Origin: Hydrangea macrophylla
Lineage: Eukaryota; Streptophyta; Magnoliopsida; Cornales; Hydrangeaceae
Assembly: GCA_033977485.1 (NCBI GenBank)
Contig: CM066998.1
Span: 31,435,501-31,499,500 of the forward strand
DNA length: 64,000 nucleotides
Direction of reading: 5' to 3'
A model generated the notes under the pieces. The model worked only from the letters and a program-made list of their open reading frames with translations, was not told where the DNA came from and ran no database searches. The position numbers and the translations under genes were made by a program. This document shows positions 21,809 through 33,869 of this stretch, in pieces (the stretch's first letter is position 1; every line of letters starts with the position of its first letter).

Positions 21809-23135
21809 TGATCGGGAGAGAACTAATCCTATTTATACGCCTTAATGAGCATTTGTTAGTACCTTTTTATTCTGTTTTTGTATATTTTTACTTCGTTTTC
21901 TAGTTTCTGACAGGTTTTGGAAGAAATCAGCTAAACCAGGCTAAACAGGGTGAAAAAGCAGAAGAAAAGAAGCTGAAAAAACCAAGTCGCGCGCGCGACC
22001 CGCGCCCGCGAAATCCGAGAAATCGCTCGCGCGACCCGCGCGCGCGAAAGCCAAATGTCGCGCTCGCGCGACCCGCTCGCGCGATATGCCCAAAAAACCA
22101 AAGTTGCGTATTTCAGTATACTGAAGACTCCTGTGCCAACGAGACTGCTAAACGACGTCCAGACTGTAAATTACATGCGTTTCAGTCCGTTTCGAGTTGT
22201 AAAGGCTTCCAAAACATGTTGTAAATCTATATAAACTCTATTTTACTTCAATTAGAGGGTTGGCAATAATTATACACACATTCTACAACCATACTTCCAG
22301 CCATTGAAGGGAGGGAAGCAAGGAGAAGAAGAAGAAGACCAAGGGTTTCCATGGCCTCCTCCATCAACCTCTTGCTATCTACTACTTCTATGGACGGCTA
22401 GATCATTGATCTAGGGTTTCAATGAAGCCCTAGATGAGTAATAGGGTTTTATTTATGCTTTTGTTTTAGTCTATTATGTATGGATGACACTCACATGTGT
22501 AGAGGATTTTTATAAATAAATCGTACTTTAATTGATTAAATCATTGCTTTCAGAATTTATTCTTGTCTTAGATCTATTTTGACTGTGATGTGCTCAACGA
22601 TCTATTCTTGCTGTGCTTGTTTAGATTGTTTACATGTGATGGTGCTTTATTGATTCGTGCTATCAAGTATCCGAATAGTCCATGCCTAGGTTAGACGGAT
22701 TAGATCACAACCCTAGTTTAGTGTGAGATAATTCGTGCTATCCGCAGATGGATTATGTTGGTGCTTGAACCATGATTATCTTCTTGTCGGAGGAATTGGG
22801 CTTGTAGCTACAATTCCCCATATTCATCCAACGTAATAAGCTAAAGTAATTCATAGATATTCCTATTATGAAGCTAGTGGTGGATTTGCAATCCTAGGTT
22901 TCTTTTAAATATTATTTAAAAACACTTTTAATTGCTTTCATAAGTTAGATTTACTTTTATTGTTATTAGTTTAATTAAATCCAAATCAAACTCCGTTTTT
23001 CCCTAATTAACTAGACTTAGGTTTTAAAATTAAATCGCTGTAGTAATCAATATCTGTGGGTTCGACCTTTACTTCCACACTGCAAATCTATTGAAAAGTA
23101 AAGAATACTTTTATATCTTGATTTTGACAACATCA
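21809..23135 (+). repeat. C 3' LTR
   Basis: 1327 bp, the same length as the 5' LTR. Differences noticed are one in the GGCAATAATTATAC region, one each near 22489 and 22613, one in the AGGTTTCTTTT stretch and one near 23051. It contains a CG island (21986-22084) and a TATA box (22228-22235). Confidence 0.96.
21986..22084. repeat. CG-palindrome island in the C 3' LTR
   Basis: Copy of the island at 14934-15032, with the same units in the same order. Confidence 0.92.
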
Positions 23136-23140
23136 ACTTC
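23136..23140. repeat. Target-site duplication ACTTC (right copy, C into B)
   Basis: Pairs with 14752-14756. Confidence 0.95.
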
Positions 23141-23181
23141 ACCGGCACAGGTTCAACATTCATGGGCCTCAACGAAGAAGA

Positions 23182-23908
23182 TCATTCGAATAGGTAAGCC
23201 AGGGGCTTAGGTGACACGGGGTTGAATGGGTGGTGGCTCAATGGTGTTTTGGTCGATGAGGTCCTGGATATCATGGCGGAGGCGTATGCACTGGTCAGTG
23301 TCATGGTCTGGGCCTTGGTGGTAGGAACATCGTTTGGACAGGTCACAGTTAGGTGGTGGGGGATCGGCACGAGGCCGAAGGAGTTGGAGGTGTCCCTTTT
23401 TTAGCAGACGGCCTAAGGCTATGGAGGGGGAGATATCTAGTTTGGCAAAGCTACGGGGTTGCTTTTTCTGGTAAGGGTAACTGGTGGTTTGGTTGGAGGA
23501 TTGGTATGGCTGATGAGGGTATGCCATGGTTTGGCTGTGCAGGGCGTTGACATCCGGGGAGTGTCGGGAGTATTTAGGCCTCTTGGACTGGTGTTGGGGT
23601 TCATCATTCTTGAACTTTTCTTCTATGATGGCATCCTCCATTCTGGTCCCCATTTCAAGCAGTTCTTTGCTAATGCTCCGTGCCATCTTCTCAAATCGAC
23701 TAACCCTTAAACTCAACTGCTCAACTGTGGTTTGTAGCTTGTTCACTTTCTCTTCCAGAGCTTTGTAGGCCATTGGTGGATCGATGATGGTATGTGCTAG
23801 CCCGTGATCAAGATAATAAATTTGGGGAGGTACAACAGTATCCTTACCCGGGGCTACGATTTTCTGCAAATAGAAGTAAAAGTCCAAATTAGCAGATGCG
23901 CGAAGCAC
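23182..23908 (-). pseudogene. Gag remnant of B (Tat/Ogre-like)
   Basis: An open frame of about 233 codons (23908-23207) contains a heptad-like helical stretch (EKVNKLQTTVEQLSLRVSRF), a Tyr/Gln-rich middle and then a zinc-binding-like motif, CSYHQGPDHDTDQCIRLRH, followed by DIQDLID. In Tat-lineage gag proteins this C-x2-H...H-D-T-x2-C...I-x2-L-I block sits at the C-terminus. The last ~10 residues (PKPLAYLFE) continue in another frame near 23182-23210, so a frameshift is present. The N-terminal gag core is not recognisable. D has the homologous frame at 37920-38492. No pol follows. Confidence 0.75.
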
Positions 23909-24249
23909 TTCTTATGGACTCCTATCAGGAAGAGATGATCAGAGTTTTGAAGGATTTAACGATGCAAACCGAGGACAATTACAGTAAGTATACGACTTCT
24001 GTACAACCATTGAGATGGGTGGGAATGATGATACGTATGCATTTGATGTGTAGAGACTGACACATGTGAAACTGACAAGACGTGCGTGCAAGCGAACCGA
24101 CATGAATCGTGTATGCACATGAGACAAGCATGCGGATGCAGGCCCTAATCTATATGATGCCCCTACTTCTAACAGATAGCAGTTAAACAAATAAGGTCCT
24201 AGCCATACAGAGTGTGCTAACCTTACTTTCCAGTGTGATCACCAAGGGA
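23909..24249 (-). other. B leader next to gag
   Basis: Non-coding and collinear with D 37470-37919 in reverse. No gene is seen. Confidence 0.6.
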
Positions 24250-24960
24250 TAACAGGGATTTCCGGGATACTTCGGGAATTTTGGACAGAGTTTCTGGGAG
24301 AAATAGGGATTTGGAAGATTCGGAGAAATTTCCAGAAGTTATGGGAGTTTCTAGGAGAAACAGGGATTTCTGGTTGATTTAGACTGAGCTTCTAGGAGAA
24401 ATTGGGAAATCAGAATTTCTAGGAGAAATTGGTACATCTAGGCATTTTTGGGAAGTTTGGATGGAGTTGCTGGAATTTTTGGAAAATCTTGGAGATTTGG
24501 ATAGAGCTTATGGAAAAACATGAAAATTTGGGTATGTTGGACAGAGTTTCTGGGAGAAACAAGTATACCGGAGTTTCTGGGAGAAATTGAGATTTCTGGG
24601 TAATCTGGAGATTTGGACAGAGTTTTTGGGAGAAACAAGTACCTTGGGTATTTCTGGGAAATTTGGATTTATGGGAAGCTTGGGTAGAGTTTTAGGAGAA
24701 ACATGGATTTTCTGGGATTTTGGGTATAACAAGGATACCTGGGGAGTTCGAATAGGATTTCTGGGAGAAGCAGGAAGATTTGGGTAATTCGGACAGGGTA
24801 TCTGGGGGGTTTCTGGAAGAAACTGAGATTTCTGGGTAATTTGGGGGAAAATAGGGATTTCTAGGAAATCTAGGTGATTCAGACAGAGTTTCTAGGAAAA
24901 CAGGGATATCCTGATGAGTTGGGCAGAGTTTCTGGAAGAAATAGGGATATATGACGGGAA
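24250..24960 (-). repeat. Irregular TTTCTGGGAGAAA repeat tract in the B leader
   Basis: Many copies of TTTCTGGGAGAAACAGGGAT and ATTTGGACAGAGTTTCTGG occur at variable spacing (about 30-80 bp). D has the same tract at 36690-37470. It lies between the PBS and gag, i.e. in the 5' leader. The short Ser/Pro-rich frames here are repeat by-products. Confidence 0.88.
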
Positions 24961-25566
24961 CAGGTGATGATGGTGATCATACTGTCTAGCGAGTTTTCAT
25001 ACTCCTATATCTTAGGACCAACAAACAAGGTTTGCAGTGTATATCTTTGTGAGCATGGAGCAGACATCCTTGTCATGGTGCCTATGCAGGTCAACTCAAT
25101 GTGATCACATGTGAGTAATTGCCTTGGGAATCATAAGAAAGAGGTTCTGTTCTATGCCACATAAGTGTCTACACCGCGCAAGTAATCCCACCAGGGCATA
25201 CAGCAGTTATATCATATTGACCTATCTGAAAAGATAAATCAACAGCCCTATGAAGGGTTCTACAGGAATCTATATGCAAAGGCTGGGTTTAGTCAAAGAG
25301 GGTCCGTTGACGAGAGTTCCAATATACCGTCAGAGAGACAGTATGGAAGTGTTTACTCTTTTTGATATACCTTGGAAGGTACAGTATCAACAGTGACTTG
25401 TGCCCTGGCACAGCAAGACCTGAACAATGTCAGCGCCGTGTTTCAGACACAGTCGGAGGGGGAAAATGCAAGAGTGCAATGCGGTGAACCAAACATAGTA
25501 AAAAAGATGATTTTAAGGATGCTTCTTATGAGTCAAACCTCTGTATTATTTTGTTTTAAAATAAAA
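24961..25566 (-). other. B leader next to the PBS
   Basis: No gene is recognised. The stretch is collinear with D 36070-36690 in reverse. Confidence 0.65.
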
Positions 25567-25585
25567 GTCCCCAGTGGAGTCGCCA
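25567..25585 (-). other. Primer binding site of B (Tat/Ogre type)
   Basis: On the minus strand TGGCGACTCCACTGGGGAC begins three bases after the 5' LTR end. The D equivalent is at 36052. The clade is reported to use tRNA-Arg; I could not align a tRNA here. Confidence 0.7.
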
Positions 25586-27804
25586 GATTGTGGATACCGG
25601 GATTCCACCGCTTCGTTATGTTTTCGAAACTTGTTTGATTTTGAATCAAGGAAAGAGAAAAGGTCTGTTGAAAACAGATACAGAGTCGCCACTTGGTCTT
25701 TAGGGAACCAAGAAACCCAAATTTGACTCACCCAAATGGATAAAGGGCACCGGTCCTTCATAACCAAAGAACTTGGCTCGGGATTTTGGTACGAGAGAGG
25801 AAGGAGCCTTTGTCGCGACTAAAACACCCTCAACTCGCCCCGTCTCTTGACGGGCCTCAATTAGCATCCAAATAATCATCTTATACTATGTATGGTTCGG
25901 CAATTAATACTATGATAGTATATTACATTACATAAGAAACTTGAAAATGGAAGATCTAAAGATAAAATATCATTCATAAGATCTAAGTTAAATATCATAC
26001 AATGTAAATTGAAAGATCACACAAATAAACCTAGGAAAAAATCGTCTATTCATATATCAAATAATCAAGACTTCCTAATCTAGAGGGGGACATGAATTGT
26101 TCTTGAAACAAATAAACAAAGAAATCAAAATATGCTTAGCAAGCTAGTATGATGCATGTTAATCTTTGAGAAAAGAAGATCCCTCAATCCCCGGGACGGA
26201 TGAGAAAGGATGATTAGATCAAGGGGAAGCATGAACGTGTGATCGTGATCATTCCTTATAATCTTCTTAGATTAAGAGTTACAAAAACCCCAAATCTTGC
26301 ATGAATGCAATGTATGTATCTAAAATGTGCAAAGGTTGTAGTGTGTTTTGGGTACATGGATTTCTAGAATGACTTAGAAGTCTAAAAAGTGTATGAATGA
26401 ATGAATGAAATCATCATAGGATATGTACAAATGTAGTATGAAGTACTTCCTAGGATATGAACTAATTTGGAATACATATGAGCATCAAATCAAAGAATGG
26501 AAGTTAAAATGTGCTTGCTGTGAATAGTGGACAGAACAGTAATATGATCTTGCAAAAATGGAAAAGAGGGGTTAGGAATGCTTTCAATGCATGATTTGTT
26601 ATGAAAATGTTCCTTATTGTGTCTAGAATACAACCCAAAAAGCCAATCTTTAATAACTATCACATATTGAGAGAAATCATATAAACAACAGAGGTCACTC
26701 AGAAACAGAGTCCGTACTGTCGACTGAAATGTTGAAAAATCTTAGAAAATGAAAACGAATTATCTAGGGGCCCATTTTATACAGAATGTTCCCCAAGACA
26801 TTGAAGTTTAAGAGAAAAATAAGTTGGGACCACCCCTTGTGGAAAATATTTCTGAAAAAGAAGTTGGAAGTTAGCTAAGCTGCTGTGACAGCAGAGGCAG
26901 AATGTTTGGAAGGAATGTTTGGGTCCAAATGGACCATTTTCAAGTACTTCCAAGTCAAACCAAAAATTATGGGTGTTCTTCAATGAGTTAGGAAGACTTT
27001 ACAAGTGGCCTTGCATCTATATGTTGAGTATTGACTTCTAGAGAAATCTTTGAACTCAGCTCACTCCCTGTTTTAACTCACTGTTTTGAAGATTTTTGGG
27101 AAAATAAGATTTTCTTTCTTGAAATCAAAATGAAAGGGATTGAGGGGGATTTTGAAATAGAGGTTTTGAAAGTGCATTTTTAATACTCAATAAAGATTAT
27201 AACCACTCAAAATGTCAACATTCAACTCATCATCAAGAATCTCCAAGATTGTTGGAGAAACTTATTTTTATTTGAGCATAACTTCAATGCACTTCAAGGA
27301 TACCTTGGAGGTATTGAAGTTATGATCATCATCTATCAAACATGTTTTTGAGGTCAAGAGCTACTATCCATAAGGATTCACTCACCCCAAACTTCATGTC
27401 ATCACTTAGATGATGATGAACTAGTAAGTAAATAAAGAAAAATCAAAAAGAAATGAGATAAGAAGAGATAAACAATAAATAAACAAGCAAGTAGATGATG
27501 ATCAATAGATGATATTCATGAAGCATGAGACTTGTAGATTGGTATTTCACTCATATGTAATGACACTAGACATGGAAGAAGCTTCCACTCTCTTGAATGC
27601 TCACTAAAATGGTGGTTGGGAGTATTGAATGTTGAAATAAATGGGAGTAATCTAGTAAAAACAAAGTTTAGAACTCACTTTTGTTTTGAAAATCCAAGAA
27701 GAAAGCTTCTTTTCTCTCTATTCTAACCTTATCTCTACAACTTTCTCTCCCAAACTTTCTCTAAACTTCTATTTGACTCCCCCAAAATGAAGAGTAATGG
27801 GGTG

Positions 27805-27812
27805 TTTATATA
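27805..27812 (-). promoter_or_regulatory. TATA box of the B 5' LTR
   Basis: TATATAAA on the minus strand. This is the promoter position that would drive B transcription. Confidence 0.7.
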
Positions 27813-27956
27813 GGCCAACTTGGGGTGGTTTTGGGATTTAGAAAGCATTCCCATTGGCTCCAAATATCTGAAATCATAAAACTATGTCGTTTTGGTTTTT
27901 GATTAATCAAAATGGGACCACAAAACAAATTACAAAAATACACTGCTCTGGAGGGG

Positions 27957-28022
27957 AGTGCCGCGGCGGCACTGGGCTAGTGCCACGGCGGCAGTGGGCC
28001 AGTGCCGCGGCGGCACTGCTCC
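27957..28022. repeat. GC-rich palindromic 22-bp triplet repeat in the B 5' LTR
   Basis: Three 22-bp units, matching 8440-8505 in number and spacing, with a few base changes. Confidence 0.9.
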
Positions 28023-28883
28023 TCCCCCGTCCAGATAATGCTGTTTAGGCCCCCTGAAGTTTCGGTATTCGCGAAAAGGCCCTATTTCGTCCGAAATTCA
28101 CAGAAAATGCGTACGAACTCCAAATTGAGGTTGTGATATACCGTTGGAAAGGTAATGGAGTCTACTTTACATAAAAAAATAGTTCGGGGATAGGTCACCT
28201 TGAAAAGTTTTACGGTATTCGCGATAAAAGCTGATTTGATCGCCTTTTCTGGCTTTGGAAATTCATAATAAATTCGTTTTAAATCCAAAAATTATGTGCG
28301 ATATACCGTTGGAAAGCTATTGACCTCTAGTATCCATGAAAAATATTTGAAAATTATTTCGGCGCCCCGATTCTAAAGTCAAATCTTGGTCAAACTGGTC
28401 AAACCCGGGATTCCCGGGAAGTTCTGGGAACCTCCGGGAGTTCCCGGGAGCTGATGTTTTAGCTCGATTTTCTTTTGGAACTTGTGTTAACACTTTTTCA
28501 TGATTTCGGTGAATTCGGATGATTTCGGTCAAACTTAGTCAAACTTGGTCAAACTCTGGCCAAACCTGGTCAAACCTTGGTCAAACCGGTCAATGGGGAC
28601 TTTCGGGGAACTTCCGGGACTTCCGGGGGTCTCTGGGAGCTGACGATTTCTTCCGGTTTTACTTAAAAACTCATTTTATCATTTTTCTTATGACATAGCA
28701 TGTTTTCAAAACTTCGGGACCAAATCCGGGAGTTTTTGGGCTTTCAGGGGCATTTTGGTCATTCTGAGCATTCTGAGAGACAGAGCCGACTTCTAGGAGT
28801 CCTTTTGAGCCTTTTACGATCATTGTGAACCACCAAGCTATGGGTCTCCTAAATCTGATAGCCGACAAAATGGGGTGTCTACA

Positions 28884-28888
28884 GAGAG
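28884..28888. repeat. Target-site duplication GAGAG (right copy, B into A)
   Basis: Pairs with 6060-6064. The A LTR resumes with ATACCCCAAGACC. Confidence 0.95.
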
Positions 28889-29066
28889 ATACCCCAAGAC
28901 CACCCACGACCACCCCGAGCTCGCCGGTGTCACTGTCTTTACCGGTGAGTGACTATACTCACTTAGTAGTGTAGATATGTATGTTTATATATGTTTTGGC
29001 ATGAAAGAATTAACGGACCCCGAACTTACGGGAAAGGTCCAGTTCAATTTTGGAATATTACTGCTC

Positions 29067-29100
29067 TCAATCGATCGAACTTAGTTCAATCGATCAAACT
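29067..29100. repeat. CAATCGATCGAAC direct repeat in the A 5' LTR
   Basis: Two copies of TCAATCGATCGAACTTAG or a close variant. The 3' LTR copy is at 50680-50712. Confidence 0.8.
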
Positions 29101-29395
29101 TAATAGAATGTTAATTGTTTAGTTGTTTTATATCTAATGAACTGTTAACCTGTTTATTATCGTATGTTGATGTTGGAGAACTGTATGGGAATAATACATA
29201 CGTGGAATAATGGACTTAATGCATTGAAAAGTGGAACCCTTTGGTTACTGTTGAGATAATAATGAGATTGAAAAGCCGACGTGCATAGTCATGGGTCTAT
29301 CGACCACAATGGTCGATACTATTTATGATTGGTACGTGTAAATGCGGTCACGAAGATAGTATGATATAGGACGGTGTGGCCAGTATTATGTGTTA

Positions 29396-29645
29396 GGGCG
29401 TATTGGCAGTAATGTAATGGGCGTATTGGCCGTAATGTAATGAGCGTATTGACTGGGCGTATTGGCCGTAATGTATTGAGCATATTGGCTAGGCGTATTG
29501 GCCGTAATGTATTGAGCGTATTGGCTGGGCGCATTGGCCGTGATGTAATGGACATATTGGCCGTAATGTAATGAGCGTATTGGCTGGGCGTATTGGCCGT
29601 AATGTATCGAGCGTATTGGCCATAATGTATCGAGCATATCAGGGG
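29396..29645. repeat. GCGTATTGGCCGTAATGTA minisatellite in the A 5' LTR
   Basis: 23-bp units (GCGTATTGGCCGTAATGTA plus four bases) are interspersed with 13-bp units (GCGTATTGGCTGG). There are about eight long and four short units, against more in the 3' LTR. Confidence 0.93.
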
Positions 29646-30375
29646 CATGTTGGCTAAAGTATATCGGGGCGTTTGGCTAGATTATATGGGACTGTGTGTT
29701 TGGTTTGACAGACTGTAGGTATGGGACTACGTGTCTGATTAATGTGGACCCAAGAGTCTATGTTATATATTGGGAGATTGGGATGATGTCCGTTGTTAGA
29801 TATTGAGTTAATGCATACATGCATGTGAACGATGAGATGATCCTTTTAATGATGATGTTTGTATATGCTGCCATCTATAGATACTCTGTTAGTATTTGCA
29901 TTCACTCGGCTTTTGTAGCTGACGGTGTTTATGCCGCTAGATATTCGACGTCTAGTTGGCCAGGGTTATGAGTATTCAGGAGATGCATACATGGATAGGG
30001 GCTACAAGGAGGGAGTACGATGATGGAGGCTATGCTAGAGATGACTACTATGCAAACTGAAGACTTGGGGCTTGCTGTTGATAGTTTATGCTTATGTTTT
30101 TAGAGACCGTTGTTATAGTTAAGTTTGTAATCAACATATGTTGCCGTAATGCTTTATTTATATTTTCTGCAAACACTTTGGTTTTGTAATAGTTAGTATT
30201 GAACTCTGATTATATATATCAACCTTAGAACTTTCCAATGCGTGATTTGAATCATTACTCTGATAGTTTGACTTTGGTTATGGACAATATGGTGACTTTC
30301 AATTGTCATGGCCTACGGGTTTAAAAAGGAATTTATTTTCTCTATTTTTGCTACTGTGGGGTGTGATAGGATTTT

Positions 30376-30390
30376 TGGTATCAGAGCCTA
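30376..30390 (+). other. Primer binding site of A (initiator Met tRNA)
   Basis: TGGTATCAGAGCCTA lies seven bases after the LTR end. TGGTATCAGAGC is the standard complement of the plant initiator Met tRNA 3' end used by chromoviruses. Confidence 0.85.
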
Positions 30391-30630
30391 GGTTTTGTAG
30401 TCGTGTTCACCAATTGTCCAACATTTATTGAGTTTGAACCTTAAGATTCCTTGAGATAGGGGTTGACTCTCTAAGTTAATGTTTTTGAGTTGATCGTATA
30501 AAGTTTACTTTCTATTAATGTGATAATAGTTATAACTATTATGTTTAGTGCAAATTACTTTCTGTGATTATTTTTAGGATTGACGACTAACCGATAGATG
30601 TCTGTATAGGTACCCAACCCTGCTGCATCA

Positions 30631-32792
30631 ATGGCAGGAAGACCTCTTACCCGGAACCATCCTGCACAGATCAAAGATGCACCACCAGCACCCCAAGTTG
30701 CTGACCCGACTAGATTGTTCGAAGCCTTTATACGTAGGATGGAACGGATCAACAATCCTAATGTGCATAACAGAAATAACCATGCACCACCTCCAAGGCC
30801 AGTTGAGGATCGCATAGTAGAGCGCTCCTGTCATTTTTGTCTGGAGAAGTTTGACGGGAATACTGAGCCGTGGCAAGCGGAACAGTGGCTCCGAATGATG
30901 GAAGCGATCTTCGATACACTGGGATGTAATGAGATCGAGAAGCGCCGACTAGCGACATTCCAATTGATATATGCGGCTGTCGATTGGTGGGAATCGGAAA
31001 AGGAAACCGTAGGAGAGGATGCGGCCAGAAGGATGCCCTGGATCACATTTAAAGGGCTCTTTCTTGAGAAATGCTTTCCTCCGACCGAGAGGAACAGGAA
31101 GGAGAGAGAATTTATCGAACTAAGGCAAGGGAATCTTACCGTGAGAGAATATATGGTGCAGTTTGAACGATTATCCTGTTTTTCTCTTCATATAATCGAT
31201 ACTCCAGAGAAGAAGAATAGGCAGTATTACCAGGGCCTCTCACTGCCACTACAACAGATGACTCTGAATCATCAGGGTCAAACCTTCAAGGCCATGGTAG
31301 GAATGGCACTCGGTCATGAGGATATTAATGGATGAGAGCAAGGACGTTTTGGGAATTGGCTACCACCCAGAGGTAACCAAGGACCTAGACATCTGATGTG
31401 ATTCCAAGGGAACAAGCGTAGCTGGAATGGAGAGAGAAGGCCACAACCGGCATTTCCCCAGAAACGTTATGTTGTGAACCCAGCTCCTCCTCCACAAGGA
31501 TTTCCTGTTGTTACTGGAGGCAATACTAGTGGATGCCTTAATTGCAGAAAGCCAGGTCATTTGGCTAAGGACTGCCTAGCTTCCAAGAACTACAACAGGG
31601 AAAGCATTCTCTGTTACAACTGCAACAAGCATGGCCACATTAGTAAGGATTGCAGAGCACCCTATAGGGCATACAATGGACCAGCTGCTCATGGCCAAGT
31701 TGGACAGGCTCGTATGAATGCTATCCTCTTCGAGAATGCAGGATTTGATGAGATTGAACAGCAGAACATGGAAGGTACTCTTACGTTATTCAGCACTCGA
31801 GTTAAAGTTCTATTTGATACTGGTGCTTCAAATTCATTTATTGCAATCGGGATTGTTAAACTTTTGGGTTTAGTACCCCAGGCGCTTGATGTAGCCCTGA
31901 ATGCGGTATCACCTTTGGGAGTAACCGTAAGATTAGGAAAAGTGTGCAAGGACTATGCCTTAACCCTAGAGGATAGGATTCTTCCCGCATATCTAATCAT
32001 TTAGTCAATGAAGGAATTTGACATCATCTTAGGATTTGATTGGCTCACGAAGTATCGTGCCAAGTTGGACTGTGCCAATAGGAGGATTACCTTTTCGGTA
32101 CCAGGAAATCAGTCTTTTGATTTTCAATGCAACCCCTCTAGTGATGCTTTTCTTACTAGCCATCTAGCAGCTATCGAGAGCTCGACTTCAAAACTCATTG
32201 TTGCACAGATTCCTGTAGTCCGAGACTTTAAGGATGTGTTTCGGAATATTTTAGGACTACCACCTAAATGGGAGATTGACTTTTGTATCGAGTTGGTGCT
32301 TGGTACTTTACCACAATCGAAGGCTCCTTATCGAATGGCACCAACGGAGATGCAAGAACTGAAGAAGCAAGTGCAAGAGTTAGAAGATCTCAAATTTGTG
32401 CGACCTAGCACATCGCCTTGGGGAACACCAGTGCTATTTGTTAAGAAGAAGGATGGAACCCAGCGACTTTGTATCGACTATATGGAGCTCAACAAGGTTA
32501 CGATTAAGAATAAGTAACCACTCCCTAGAATCGATGATCTGTTTGATCAACTGCAAGGAGCGACGACGTTCTTAAAGATTGATTTCTGTTCGGGATACCA
32601 CCAACTGTTGGTTTGACCCGAGGATATTTCAATGACTGTTTTCAGGACGAGGTACGGGCATTATGAATTCTTTGTCATGTCTTTTGGATTAACCAACGCT
32701 CCAGCGGTATTCATGGACCTAATGAACAGAGTCTTTAGACCCTACTTAGACCAGTTCATTATTGTGTTCATAGATGATATTCTAATATACTC
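30631..32792 (+). pseudogene. A gag-pol, left half: gag, zinc knuckles, protease, RT start
   Basis: A single frame from ATG 30631 covers all domains but has in-frame stops at 31333 (TGA), 31399 (TGA), 32002 (TAG), 32515 (TAA) and 32614 (TGA). Gag core: FDGNTEPWQAEQWL, W-x2-F-K-x-L-F-L-E-K-C-F-P. Two perfect CX2CX4HX4C knuckles follow: CLNC-RKPG-H-LAKD-C (31534) and CYNC-NKHG-H-ISKD-C (31612). The protease has LFDTGASNSFI (D at 31816) and [11 protein letters not shown] runs from [14 protein letters not shown] through [14 protein letters not shown] to FIDDILIYS (FIDD at 32767-32778). D is inserted right after this, so RT is cut just past its catalytic aspartates. The second half is at 47277. 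Confidence 0.93.
32788..32792. repeat. Target-site duplication TACTC (left copy, D into A)
   Basis: TACTC is repeated at 47277-47281. Dropping one copy rejoins the RT frame without a shift. Confidence 0.95.
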
Positions 32793-33652
32793 TGTAGACA
32801 CCCCATTTTGTCGGCTATCAGATTTTGGAGACCCATAGCTTGGCGGTTCACAATGATCGAAAAAGACTCAAAAAGGACCCCTAGAAGTTAGTTCTATCTC
32901 CAAAAATGCTCAGAATTACCAAAATGCCCCTGAAAGCCCAAACGCTCCCAGATTTGGACAGAAAGTTCTGAAAACATGCTATGTCGTGAGAAAAGTCATA
33001 AAATGAGTTTTTAAGAAAAATCAAATGAAATCGCCAGCTACCAGAGACCCTTGGAGGTCTTGGAAGTTACCGGAAAGTCCCCGTTGACTGGTTTGACCAA
33101 GGTTTGACCAGGTATGACTAAGTTTGACCAAAATTGTCCAAATTTGCCAAAAAGCTCTGAGATCATTCTAGATCATGTGAAATGTACAAAAACAAGTTTT
33201 AAAAGAAAATCGGACAAAAACGTCAGCTCCCGGGAGCTCCCAAAGATTCCCAGAACTTCCTGGAGGTCCCTGGTTTGATCAGTTTGACCAAAAGTTAACT
33301 TTAAAACTGGAGCACCGTACCATTTTTCAAACATTTTTCATGGATACTAGAGGTTAATAGCTTTTCAACGGTATATCGCACATAATTCCTGGATTTAAAA
33401 TGAATTTATTATAAATTTTTGAAGGTGAAAAAGGCGATCAAATCAGCTTTTATTGCAAATACCGCAAAACTTTTCAAAGAGACTTATCTCCGAACTATTT
33501 TTATGTAAAGTAGACTCCATTACCTTTCCAACGGTATATCACAACCTTAGTTTGGAGTTCATGTACATTTTCTGTGAATTTCGAACGAAATAGGGCCTTT
33601 TCGCGAATACCAGAACCTCTGGGGGAATAAATAGCATTATCTGGATGAAGGA

Positions 33653-33720
33653 GGAGCAGTGCCGCCGCGGAACTGGCCCACTGCTACCGCGGCATAGGCC
33701 CAGTGTCACCGCGGCACTCT
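33653..33720. repeat. GC-rich palindromic units in the D 5' LTR
   Basis: Three diverged ~22-bp units (AGTGCCGCCGCGGAACTGG, then two variants). The same place in the 3' LTR is about 44630-44690, where one unit appears lost. Confidence 0.8.
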
Positions 33721-33861
33721 CTCCCAGAACAGTCCATTTTGTAATTTTGATTGGGGGTCCAAATTGATTAATTAGAAAACAAAACGACGTAGTTCTATGT
33801 TCACAGATGTTTAGGACCAATGGGAGTACTTTCTACATCCCAAAACCACCCCAAATTAGCC

Positions 33862-33869
33862 TATATAAA
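33862..33869 (+). promoter_or_regulatory. TATA box of the D 5' LTR
   Basis: TATATAAA in GCCTATATAAACCCCCC. The 3' LTR copy is at 44820-44827. Confidence 0.7.

Larger units (their letters stand above)
14757..23135 (+). mobile_element. Element C: non-autonomous Athila-like LTR retrotransposon (gag-protease only)
   Basis: Length is 8379 bp with two LTRs of 1327 bp each, a perfect TSD, an Athila-type PBS, a gag-protease open frame, a ~2.6-kb non-coding 3' region and a PPT. RT, RNase H and integrase are absent. It therefore resembles the terminal-repeat retrotransposons with a gag domain (TR-GAG) described in plants, which need enzymes from a partner. The near-identity of the LTRs says the insertion is young. 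Same family as E. Confidence 0.93.
6065..28883 (-). mobile_element. Element B: non-autonomous Tat/Ogre-like gypsy element (gag remnant, minisatellites), carrying C
   Basis: Read on the minus strand: 5' LTR 28883-25589, PBS, leader with repeats, a gag remnant (23908-23207), a long non-coding 3' region full of tandem arrays, PPT, and 3' LTR 9357-6065. C is inserted at 14757-23135. Without C the element is about 14.4 kb. No protease, RT, RNase H or integrase sequence is seen. The LTR termini, the PPT and the gag motif C-x2-H...H-D-T-x2-C point to the Tat lineage. Long 3' regions with satellite-like arrays are known from that lineage. It is the same family as D. Confidence 0.88.
25589..28883 (-). 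repeat. B 5' LTR (right on + strand)
   Basis: 3295 bp and collinear with 6065-9357. TATA box on the minus strand at 27805-27812, GC-rich 22-bp units at 27957-28022. The frame at 25372-25638 spans the junction and is not a gene. Confidence 0.93.
28889..30368 (+). repeat. A 5' LTR, right part
   Basis: It continues the A LTR from 6064 and matches the 3' LTR from about 50500 on. It ends CTGTGGGGTGTGATA just before the PBS; the 3' LTR ends GCATGACA. No gene: frames at 29319-29648 are read-throughs of the minisatellite. Confidence 0.9.

Noticed and set aside
31333..32616. Programmed stop-codon readthrough in A gag-pol.
   Set aside because: There are too many stops of all three kinds, plus frameshifts and an insertion; simple decay explains them.
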